A stretch of DNA of 64,000 nucleotides from the NCBI GenBank assembly GCA_903813345.2, contig CAIIXF020000007.1:30724698-30788697 (forward strand). The letters run 5' to 3'. Below, piece after piece: positions 36,512 to 46,485 of the stretch. This DNA comes from Owenia fusiformis (taxonomy: Eukaryota > Annelida > Polychaeta > Sabellida > Oweniidae). Numbering within the stretch: the first letter of the stretch is position 1; each line of letters opens with the position of its first letter. Made by a program: the position numbers and the translations under genes. The notes beneath the pieces were generated by a model, which saw only the letters and a program-made list of their open reading frames with translations, did not search any database and had not been told where the DNA came from.

Positions 36512-37561
36512 ATGACATCAAAATCGTGGATTTTTAAACCTTTTTTGTCAGTTATTTTGACATCGTTATTGGTTACGGTTGGCCTAAATTTCTTGCTCGC
36601 AAAGCAAATCTTTGAGAACATGCTGAGGGGAAGATTCAACTCATCACCCTTTGTACAAACTCCGACGCATTTATTAAATTCGACATCATTATTAAGTAAT
36701 ACTTTAAATAACGCAAATGGTTTAGAGGCCAAATCACCGACAGCTCGACCGAATCGATGTACTTCTTGTTTCCCGCAGTCTTCTTACATTTTCTCAAACC
36801 TTGACGTTTGTTCAACTGAGCATCCCCGGTCGTCTAACGTAAAACTTTTAATGCTTATCTTTACAATACATACGAATGCAATGAAGCGAAACGTATTGCG
36901 TAAAACATGGACTAGTATCGCAAAGAATAACACCTCGGAAGTGAGGTACGTGTTTCTGTTAGGGAAACACGATGACCCAAACTGGAATAATAAAATCGTA
37001 GAAGAAGCAAAACAGTATGGAGATATCATTATCAAGGATTTCAAGGACACCTACAGACATTTAACGTATAAGACAATATCTGGTTTTCAGTGGGCAGTTG
37101 GATTTTGCCCAAACGCTCAATACATTATGAAAACAGATGAAGATATGTGGGTCAACACACCAAAATTGCTACAAGATATAGACTCCTGGAAAATTAGTAA
37201 AGAAGTGATAGGATATTGTCATTCAACAGCTGCTCCAATTCGGGACAAGAAGTCAAAATGGTATGCGTCTCCATTAGAGTATCCAGAGAAACAATACCCA
37301 GGCTTCTGCTCAGGTACCGGCTACGTCACCACTATGAGCGTCGCGCAGGCCATTGTCGGTGTCTCACCACACATACCATACTTCTATCTTGAAGACGTCT
37401 ATGTCGCCATTTGCATTAGGAAGTTAGGGTATCAACTTCGCAATGTAAAAGGCTTTTACAATAATAAAGTGCCATTTAAGCCATGTGAGTATCAAAGAAT
37501 AATAACAAGACACCAGGTTACAATTTTAGAGTTGGAAGCTGCGTGGAGTGCAAACTGCTAG
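36512..37561 (+). CDS. Beta-1,3-galactosyltransferase family (GT31) glycosyltransferase, intronless
   Basis: 349 codons in one exon, complete from ATG to TAG. A type II Golgi membrane layout is seen: short basic N-tail, one hydrophobic segment (about residues 8-30), a variable stem rich in Ser/Thr/Asn, then the catalytic domain. GT31 landmarks: LMLIFTIHTNAMKRNVLRKTW (I-x-S/T-x(n)-R-x2-R-x2-W pattern, about 112-132), RYVFLLG (about 146), DIIIKDFKDTYRHLTYKT (about 172), MKTDEDMWV with the metal-binding DxD as DED (209-211), SGTGYV (about 272) and EDVYVAICIRKLG (about 294). Several N-glycosylation sequons. Known: the family transfers Gal or GlcNAc from UDP-sugars onto glycans; acceptor specificity cannot be read from sequence. 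It lies between the two mosaic protease genes on the opposite strand. A fragmentary LINE follows directly after the stop. Confidence 0.9.
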   Translation: MTSKSWIFKPFLSVILTSLLVTVGLNFLLAKQIFENMLRGRFNSSPFVQTPTHLLNSTSLLSNTLNNANGLEAKSPTARPNRCTSCFPQSSYIFSNLDVCSTEHPRSSNVKLLMLIFTIHTNAMKRNVLRKTWTSIAKNNTSEVRYVFLLGKHDDPNWNNKIVEEAKQYGDIIIKDFKDTYRHLTYKTISGFQWAVGFCPNAQYIMKTDEDMWVNTPKLLQDIDSWKISKEVIGYCHSTAAPIRDKKSKWYASPLEYPEKQYPGFCSGTGYVTTMSVAQAIVGVSPHIPYFYLEDVYVAICIRKLGYQLRNVKGFYNNKVPFKPCEYQRIITRHQVTILELEAAWSANC

Positions 37562-37574
37562 ATACCGTTAATGC

Positions 37575-38080
37575 CTTTAAAGATGTTTTCAGATTGTCTG
37601 ACTGTCTTGTATTGTGGTCATGTATGTGCTGATTTGCTTGAAAATAATTGCAAAATAAGTCATTAGGAAAATTGTCTGGACGTTTGATGCATTTGTTGCA
37701 AAAGATAAGAACAATGAGTCTATAAATATCATTTATCTTCAGTATATTAAGTTTTTGAAATAGAGGTGATGATGGTGCTTTATTATATTCACTGTTAGTA
37801 GCTAAACGGACACATCCTTTCTGCAACTTCAACATGATACCAATATGTGTCTTTCCTGCCCCAGCCCAAGCTGGGATGCAACATTGTAAATGTGAGTAAA
37901 TAATTGAGTAGTAGATATTCATTAATGATTTAACGTTAAGTTTGTGTTTTATTCGAAATAGAGTACCTATGGTTTTTGAAATTTTTATTGCAATTTTACG
38001 AATATGCTCTTTCCAATTTAAATTTTGGTCAATTATAATATCAAGGTTTATTGAAAAACTCGAATAATGTTAGACTCTCT
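37575..38080 (-). mobile_element. LINE RT C-terminal fragment (CR1/Jockey-like)
   Basis: Minus-strand reading shows IDQNLNWKEHIRKI, YYSIIYSHLQCCIPAW, KLQKGCVRLATNSEY and HDHNTRQSDNLK, matching in order the C-terminal RT region of the 4.69-kb LINE (KEHIKSI, YYSLIHSQLNYC, KLQKQFLRLALN, HHYTRQ). Both the 5' part and the 3' UTR are missing. It ends close behind the GT31 stop codon. Confidence 0.8.
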
Positions 38081-38589
38081 AATTTTGATTGAAACATTTT
38101 TCTGGTGCCCTGTTTTGAGACGTTGTCTTTGACCTATATATCAGATGCTGGCACAGTTTTGCCGGAAGTTTGCAAGAAGTAACTTTTGGCAATGCAGTAT
38201 GTTAGAGTAACCTAGTAGGTGTAAGAAAATATAAGGTGATGGCCTTTAAAGTGGTAAAAACAATTTTCACGGCCGAATTGGACTTCAATTCCTGTGATTT
38301 CAGGGGGTACTATAAGACTATTTCATAACATAAAGGATATAGTTGCTATTGTTCTGCTTTCTACAGCACACATTACTAGTTCAAAGATGAATAATATCCT
38401 AAAGTTATAGGCCGATATCTGTATTAGTCTTAGAAATATTGCAATTAATAGGAAAAAAATATGCAATTTTAGTCATTTTTAAGTCTCACATATCTTATAT
38501 TTGTAGCTTCCAGCAAAAGATGGCAGCTCAAATAGCTCAAAATTGTTTTCTAAAAACTAATTCAAGCTTTGTTTGATATTGTAATACAA

Positions 38590-38949
38590 TTATAATAATG
38601 ATAATGTACTATTTATGATTTTTAATATGACTTTATAGTACCCTACCCCTGGAAAGTGGGCGTGGTCAATGTTATCATTTTGCAGCATACAATTAAAAAC
38701 TTTTATTGATAAAAAGCAAATCAATGCATTTTTAACATTTTCACTTGTTACTTGACATTGTAATTCATTCATTACTAAAATATAGGATTCTACATATTTT
38801 ATATATACATTTTCAATTTTGTACAATGTATCATGATGAAATCTAATAGGCTGTTTCAATTGCCCAGCTTTTTCTCGGATCACCCTTACCTTTTGACAAA
38901 ATGATCTACTATATGACCAATAGCCACAAAAAATAGCAGAACTGATCAA
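38590..38949 (-). CDS. Hypothetical small ORF in FB1 left arm
   Basis: An open frame of 119 codons whose last 88 match the right-arm frame at 42972-43241 with one residue changed (NSTLSLL/NSILSLL). No known domain or signal peptide. A frame-breaking but recognisable relative occurs in the arms of the element at 58.05-61.91 kb. It could be a real element-encoded peptide or simply an open frame in AT-rich repeat DNA. Confidence 0.3.
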   Translation of the reverse strand: MISSAIFCGYWSYSRSFCQKVRVIREKAGQLKQPIRFHHDTLYKIENVYIKYVESYILVMNELQCQVTSENVKNALICFLSIKVFNCMLQNDNIDHAHFPGVGYYKVILKIINSTLSLL

Positions 38950-41606
38950 CGTTTAAACCCCCCCCACCCCTATGTTTGTTTTGTATTGGGTCCGCCACAA
39001 TGCAACAAGTCCATTTTCAGTGCTTACTATCACATGGAATATAAGTCACAATGTTTCCACAATATCTCGGCAATGAGATAGTGCCATTAAGAATATGTAT
39101 GCCAAGATTCAAGATCATGGTGTAAATGCTTGCCGATCTATCGACTTTCAAAAATGAGGAAAGCTGTCTTGGGTGCCGTTTCAACTACTAGTAATTTTGA
39201 ATTAAAACTGCTACTTATGAATTTTTTCTCAACAACTGTGATTTGGTTAGAGTCCAAACACAGGATATCAAGACATAGTGCTACCAAATTCTGGTATTGA
39301 AAATTTCAGAGCTCTAGATCAAGTATTCATATCTGCATGGACTCTTAAAAAGACCCAAAAGACACAAAATGCAGTCAGATATCGCGAAAAAAATGTGATA
39401 AAATGCACTATTTAGAACAATTTATCTCTTAAATTTTACTTTTATTTACCATAATTTCTGATTCTGTCTCTAGTTAGTAATACCAATAATACATATGAGT
39501 AGACTTAAGGTCATAGTAAGTGTAGTTACAGATTTATTAGCATCTAAAAATGGGAGAAGCAGTGTAGCAAGTGCAATTTTCACATATAATTCATATTATT
39601 AAATTGCAGCTTTCAGGATTTTCTTCTCTAAAACAAGAATTTGTGAGACCCCAAAAGACAGGATTCCCTATCACTGTACCACCATTTATATATGAGAGTA
39701 GTTTCAGGAGGTTATATCAAATAATCATTGAACCATTGACACTTTAAAATATGCAAAATACAGTCAGAAATGGTGAAATTGTGATTGTGCAATAATGTAT
39801 GTATTCTTAACAATTTTTTAACTAAACTGTATTTTATTTAGAACTGAAACTTGAAGTGCTTACTAGGACACACTACCCTACCACGTGACCACGTTTAAAA
39901 GGCAAACAGGGTACAGCTAAGTTGCAAATGGAGGACGTGGGTTTAATTCCATATTTCTGAACGTAAAATACATTTTACATTTATTTCTAGTATTCTACCA
40001 GACATAGAATTGATTCATCAAGCAGTTTGTAGAATATTGTTGGCAAAAAACCACTATAGGCAAAGATAGATAGTAGTGGGCGCAGTGCAGCAAAACTCAA
40101 TGCAATACACGATACATTTCAGTAAATCTATCAACGTACAGGGAGCATGTAAGTTTCCCTTCGAAAAGGTTACATTGATATATAAGAAAAAAAACAGTTA
40201 ACTGTTATTTAAACTGCGTGTCATCGTTTTATATGTGGATACGTTTTCCAGTATGTTATTCAACTGTATTTGTGTAAATTAATTGTTTTTCTAAAATCTT
40301 AAGATGCAAAAACGTCGTCCCAGAAATGTATCTTTACTTTGCCGTAAGGCATAACATATTGTGAACCGTTTTTCCTCTTCTCACAAAGAGGATAATGTTT
40401 GTTTCGAGGTGTATCTTGTGTTGAGCGTTTAATGATTAAATGCAAAATCACTGGAGCAGATACCATCCAAAAACATCTGACATTCAACATGTCATATAGC
40501 TAGACTACATCGATCTGGTATTAATAGAGAAATACGATGTCATATCAGCGCTACAGCAAATCGTGAAGAACAAAATGCTCTCAAGTCGTGGCATGATGGT
40601 ATTTTGAACAAAATATTTAAATGATCGTTTTTTGAGGACGGTAGTGAATTAGACCATTAAAAGGGGTTATATAAAAAGATTCTTTACGTGTAGTTCAGGC
40701 AATTTTAATTATTCTGAATGGCGGATAGTCATTAATCCTGATAGCGGATAGTCATTTATCATTAACGTGTTCATATTTAATTTCGTTATTTCATTTCAAT
40801 TTGATACCCTAGTAACACGTATAATCTAGCGTTCTTTAATGACTAAAATGCATCCTAGTATACGACCTGAAAGCCCTGTCTAAATCTACAAAATAATGTT
40901 TACTTTATTTGGATTAAATAACAATTGATGTCACCTCAAAGCATCAACAGGCGGCCTTTTTAGCATTATTTTCACTGTTTGCAACGTAAATGTACATTCA
41001 ATCGGGACATAGTATGTCTGTATAATCAGCTTACTCTCTCGCTCCCTGTACTATTGAGCAATTTACATTCCTTGTACCCTGTATTGATCAACACTTGCAT
41101 CTGTGTACCGTGTACTATGACATATCAAATATTTTAAAATTTTAAACGATATTATTTACATTTTTTCTTCAACTATCATATAACTTGGAACATGGACTTC
41201 ACTATTGCACCACTGAAGTTCAGCGAATAGCAATATTGACTCACTCCGAGCACCAAATGTATTAACCTTTTGACTAAGCAGTCGAAATACTCAAAAGCGA
41301 CGTGGTCGAAAGCCAAAAAATTCGCGCATGCGCTATCGAGGTAGGGTAGTGTGTAGGAGTTACATCTAGTTATTATTTATTAAGTGAATTCAGCATATTT
41401 GTATCCATGAGTGGATATAATTGATATTTTTGAAAAAAAAATGTATCCCATGGGAAATCATCATCAGCGAAAAAATGTGAAAAACATAATTTGAGAAAAA
41501 ATTTGAAAAAATAATTGAAAAAAATTGTGAAAAAATGTTGAAATTTTTAAAAAATATTTTTGAAAATAATTAAAAAATGTAAAGAGAATTTTTTTTTGAA
41601 AAAATT

Positions 41607-41787
41607 CGAAACCATCGAATATCACTTTTCAAACCATCGAATATCACTTTTTAAGACGTGATATTCGATAGTTTGAAAGTGATATTCGATGGTTTGTGAA
41701 TTTTTTGCTAAAATATGATAACTTGATCCACAGATCAAATATATCTTCATGTGATATTCGATCTATATCCTTGCAACCATGGGATAA
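41607..41787 (-). repeat. GATATTCGATGG palindromic repeat, copy 3, inside FB1 right arm
   Basis: AAACCATCGAATATCACTTT units, then GATATTCGATCTATATCC, then TTGCAACCATGGGATAA, closely matching copy 2. It interrupts the inner right arm and so is younger than the inner arms. Confidence 0.7.
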
Positions 41788-42971
41788 TCACTGATATGCT
41801 TAAGACCAAAAAACCTATAAAGAATGTTATTATTGAATACTGAGAATACATTGTTTTTACATTATGTAGCTTTATTTCTACCTGAAAGTATTTTGGAACA
41901 TATCTCTTGCTTAAATATTTCATGCAATGTTACTTTCAAAACTTTCTTAGAACAATTAGTCCATCCTATACTTTCACATGTTTTTCTCCATTTCGTTTTT
42001 AAAAAATTGTGGGAGCTTTAAACTCTAGAAGAGCTTAATTACCAATTATACCATGCACCCTCTTTGCCCTCCGTCGCATTTTTCTTAGGATGGCCAGGCA
42101 TATTTCAAATTGAAGAGTAAAGTCAGTTAAAGTGATATATAGCTGTATATAACAACGTATCTTTCACTTGATACTGTGATGTCAAGCTTAAGCATTCAAA
42201 CAGTGTATTTTGTCCCAAGATACAATAAAGTACTGATTTCATTTATTTATCAATTCAGATGCCTTGGAATTAAAGTAAACATTTGGTATATATTACCAAT
42301 ATTATTTTTACTTATTATTGGTGGTACAATGACCAGGTTTCCTTTAATGTCTTTGGTCTTACTGTGCAGTTTGTAAAAAGAAAATTCAGAAAGTTGCAGT
42401 CTTAGATGAAAAAATGGTGAAAATCATACTTCCTACAGCTTTTCCCATTTTCAGAAGCCAATAGATCAGTGTACTTCCACTTACTATGATGTTAAGTCTT
42501 CTCATATGTATTATTGGTGGTACTAACTGGAGGCAGAATCAAAAATTATGTCAAATAAAAGTAACATTTAAGAGGTAAATTGTTCTGAATAGTGCATCTT
42601 TCATATTTTTCACGATATCTGTTTTTTGTCCTTTTGGGTCTTTTTTAAAGTACATGCAGAAGTGAATATTTGATCTAGAGCTCTGAAACTTTCAATATCA
42701 GAACTTGGTAGCATTATGTCTTGGTATCTTATGTTTGGGGTCTAAAAAGTCACAGATGTTGAGAAAAATATTCATTAAGCAGGAGTTTCAGTTCAAAGTT
42801 ACTTAAAACTGCACTTACGACAGCTTTCTCTATTTTTGAACGCAGATAGATCGGTAAGTATTAGTATTAGGACCTTATAACTGCTCATATTATGTAGTCT
42901 TTGTGGTACTCATTGCAAAGGTAATTTGGAAACACTGTGACTTACATTTCATGCGTTAGTGAACACTGAAA

Positions 42972-43241
42972 ATGAAACAGCCTATTAGATTTCATCATGA
43001 TACATTGTACAAAATTGAAAACGTATATATAAAATATGTAGAATCCTATATTTTAGTAATGAATGAATTACAATGTCAAGTAACAAGTGAAAATGTTAAA
43101 AATGCATTGATTTGCTTTTTATCAATAAAAGTTTTTAATTGTATGCTGCAAAATGATAACATTGACCACGCCCACTTTCCAGGGGTAGGGTACTATAAAG
43201 TCATATTAAAAATCATTAATAGTATATTATCATTATTATAA
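42972..43241 (+). CDS. Hypothetical small ORF in FB1 right arm
   Basis: 89 codons beginning MKQPIRFHHDTLYKIENVYI and ending INSILSLL; a mirror image of the left-arm frame. DNA identity between the arms is about 98% over the whole arm, so protein conservation alone proves little. No recognisable family. Confidence 0.3.
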   Translation: MKQPIRFHHDTLYKIENVYIKYVESYILVMNELQCQVTSENVKNALICFLSIKVFNCMLQNDNIDHAHFPGVGYYKVILKIINSILSLL

Positions 43242-43694
43242 TTGTATTACAATATTAAACAAAGCTTGAATTAGTTTTTAGAAAACAATTTTGAGCTATT
43301 TAAGCTGCCATCTTTTGCTGGAAGCTACAAATATAAGATATGTGAGACATAAAAATTACTAAAATTGCATATTTTTTTCCTATTAATTGCAATATTTCTG
43401 AGACTAATACAGATATCGGCCTATAACTTTAGGATATTATTCATGTTTGGACTAGTAATATGTGCTGTAGAAAGCAGAACAATAGCAACTATATCCTTTA
43501 TGTTATGAATTAGTCTTATAGTACCCCCTGAAATCGCAGGAATTGAAGTCCAATTCGGCCGTGAAAATTGTTTTTACCACTTTAAAGGCCATCACCTTAT
43601 ATTTTCTTACACCTAGTAGGTTACTCTAACATACTGAATTGCCAAAAGTTACTTCTTGCAAACTTCCGGCAAAACTGTGCCAGCATCTGATATA

Positions 43695-44744
43695 CTATGA
43701 CTGCTGACCTATACCGGCGATCACTAGAGTGCTGCTAACTCGATAAAAGGCTGGCGCTGGCTAGAATTGTCTATGGTTCTAGCCAGGATAAAGATACCAG
43801 TTCTTCAACTCGACAATGGGAAGAACTGCTCTACCTTAGTGACTAATATGTCATGATATGACATCTAAAGAGTCAATAAAAGATATATATAAAGACTATA
43901 AAGTTGGTTTTAACAATGTTCAGTGAGAGTTTATTAGTGCAGAACCAATCATCTACACAATTTTGAATTCATTTTTGATAATATCAATTAAGGTATAAAT
44001 ATTTTTGTCAGAGCAATTAAATTAGATAGGATTCAACCATTTACTGTGCTCATATATGTAGCGTATTAGTTCTGTTCGTATCTGTAACTGGGGGTCATGT
44101 GGTGTCTAGAATTAGCTAAATCATTTCATCCGAATATTATAGTAATACTAATTGGCCATTATTTTTTGTTATGACAACATAATCTCAAAGATAGTCCATA
44201 AATCAATTTTGGAATGTGTTTTTGATCCTACCACCCCTATGAAAAAAATAAAAGCGCCCACCTGGGTCGCCTGGTCGCTTGTAAAATACAGGTAACCATA
44301 TATAACCCCTCATACCGCCTAATTTACCTCGCCTATTTACATTTGCCTCAACATGATCAATGGCGTAGCCAGGATTTGGTGACCAGGGGTTCTATTTTTA
44401 TGTTATCCAAAAATCCCCCCCCCCCTTCATCGGTGTACCTCACATAAAAGCTTTTTTGTATTTGTCATACATACAATTTGAACCCCTCAAAAAGTTTGGC
44501 AACCGTAACACCCCCATTGAGCGTTTTTCGTGAATCTTTTACTAAAAGATATTGAAATCTGGGGGCAAAATCATACATTTTAATATAACATTTGTTTAAT
44601 GAAATCCAAATCAAGGGTTAGCATACATTGAGCTAACTTTTGTTAAGGGCAAATCCTAACATATCTTTAAGGAACATATGTTTTAACAATTTATTTTATT
44701 TTGAAATCCTCATTCCTAATTTATTCTTTAGAGTTCATTCAAAG
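43695..44744. other. Repeat-rich stretch, no gene
   Basis: A 10-bp-stem hairpin, CTGGCTAGAA / TTCTAGCCAG, lies at 43757-43786. A solo end of the 30.2-kb TIR element lies at 44229-44300 (CCACCCCTATG...GCGCCCACCTGGG). A diverged AAAGTTTGGCAACC end of the CACTCCCCTCC MITE family is near 44486. No coding evidence. Confidence 0.5.
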
Positions 44745-44747
44745 ATA

Positions 44748-45185
44748 TTATGTCAAATTCTGAAACATGCAATTCCCACACTTTAATACTGAGATTAGAT
44801 GAATTTTTGAAAAGATTCCAAATCAAAAGATTTTTATTTCATTTTGTAATAGAGGAGTGCTCGACCTCATGAGCTCCGTAAGCTATCAAATTAAACATTT
44901 CTTTTAAATTTCAATGCCTTGCAACAAAAAACACCTAGTGCTGAAAACACCTATTTGTTCTTTCTTTGAATTGAAAATAAAAAATAATCTGTACTTAATA
45001 ACTTTGAAAACATTCCATTTTCTATCAACGTTCCGCTGTTTTTATTACTTATAACGAGAATCATGAACGTTTTGAGAAATGAAAACATTTCAGATGAATT
45101 TGTGAATAATTATAAACTTTAATTTGTTTTTGAGAAATGAACATTTTAATATTTTCTTAAGAATGCTGTCAAATCCTTTTTTGGA
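44748..45185 (+). repeat. Duplicate of 33655-35370 without the inserted element
   Basis: Shares TATGTCAAATTCTGAAACAT, AAAAGATTCCAAATCAAAAG, CAATGCCTTGCAACAAA, AACTTTGAAAACATTCCATT and GAATGCTGTCAAATCC in order with 33655-35370, but is much shorter because the 911-bp element at 33764 is absent. Confidence 0.75.
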
Positions 45186-45238
45186 CACACGATTTGAAAC
45201 TTGTGCAAGGCTAATCCTCTCGTCTTTCTGGCAAATAC

Positions 45239-46483
45239 ACTCCCCTCCAAAGGTTTGGCAACCTTAGCTCCCTCATTGAACTATACTAGTACGTGTTAAA
45301 GACTCTTTATTTTTGAATTTTTATTTACATAACCTGCGAGGAAAATACTTATAATATTGATGGAACTGTAACTTGACTTCATTTCCAATGCCTCCAAAAT
45401 TTCCGAATTTTTCCCCTGATTTCTATAGGTCGAAAATTGATGATAAATTTGATGAATTTTTGAAAATCGTCATTTGCATGTAAACCAATGGGCTCTATAT
45501 TTAATAATTAGGAGATTAGATTCAACCGCAGGCCATCTGTAATTGGGTCTTTGAAGTTTAAAAATCTCGATAATCCGTTGGCGACTATCAGTGGGTCAGT
45601 TTTTTAGAAAATAAAAAGCGATTATCAGGAAGCAATGCATATTGCTACACCACGTGAATTTTTAAAATATTTTTTATAACGAACTTTTTCCCTTAACAGT
45701 GAAAATAAAATACTTATTCGAAATAATAAACTATCTAAACTAGCTAGACTTATTTGATATAATCATCCTTATGTCTTTGCTTTCCTCAGCAAAATATGAC
45801 TGCTTCTGGCTTTTTTATTTGACAGAACTTTCCACTGCACGTAATGTGTGCACCTTTTTAGCTTACACTTGTATTTAGTACCAGAAACATCACCTAATTG
45901 CCTCCCTTAATCCATTTATTTGCTTTAGCAAACATATAAACATATATGATTAATGACATTAGCATGATCCACTAAAGTTTGATATTCGTGAAGATAGAGC
46001 ATAAATACACTGAAACAATAACAATTTAAACTTAAAATAATCTCCGAGATGAACGTGCATTTGAAAAAGTTTTTTTCGCAATGGATTTATTTTTCCTTGA
46101 AAAATTGATGGATGAATACCCATTCGATCAAATGCTCGTGTTTATAAATGATACATATGCTTTAAATAATAACTCATTTCAAAATGTTTCTATTATCTAA
46201 TATTTGCTCTTGGGGACTTATCAGCCCCTGGGACTTAGGAAGAATTTTTGTTTGAAATAAAACAAAACGGAGGCGCACAGATTTGAAAGAAAATGTATTT
46301 TCATCAGTATTAAGACAGTTGGTTTATTTCACCGGAGCAGCTTTTAAGTTGGAAAATAAATTGTGCGAAATAATTGATATTTCTTCGTTGCATAATGTCA
46401 TGATGCTCCGGGGTCTTCCCAAAATTAAACAATCCCACCCCGTGCCTAGGGTTGCCAATCTTTTTGGAGAGAAGTGTAACTTT
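45239..46483. mobile_element. CACTCCCCTCC-family fragments
   Basis: 45239-45480 starts CACTCCCCTCCAAAGGTTTG and resembles the intact MITE at 57464-57710. A further end, GGGTTGCCAATCTTTTTGGA...AAGTGTA, is at 46449-46483. Between them lies about 950 bp of sequence with no gene. Confidence 0.5.
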
Positions 46484-46485
46484 AT

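Larger units (their letters stand above)
38137..43694. mobile_element. Large inverted-repeat (fold-back) element FB1
   Basis: The outer arms 38137-38858 and 42973-43694 are 722 bp each and align end to end in inverted orientation with about 15 mismatches and no gaps. The inverted similarity continues inward at a lower level (about 75-80%) to about 39890 on the left and 41335 on the right. The right inner arm is lengthened by later insertions, including a GATATTCGATGG repeat at 41607-41787. The outermost bases are TATATCAGATGC on both sides. The spacer (39.9-41.3 kb) has no recognisable transposase. Each arm carries the same 89-codon open frame. Confidence 0.8.

Noticed and set aside
40299-40490. 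63-codon minus-strand ORF ending KIHFWDDVFAS
   Set aside because: It looks protein-like at the end but has no domain, partner exon or repeat homologue in the window.
38137-43694. FB1 as a Polinton/Maverick
   Set aside because: Long inverted ends are compatible, but no integrase, polymerase or capsid gene is visible in the short spacer.
43757-43786. Hairpin as a structured RNA or tRNA-like gene
   Set aside because: No A/B boxes, no cloverleaf and no terminator-like T run at the right distance.
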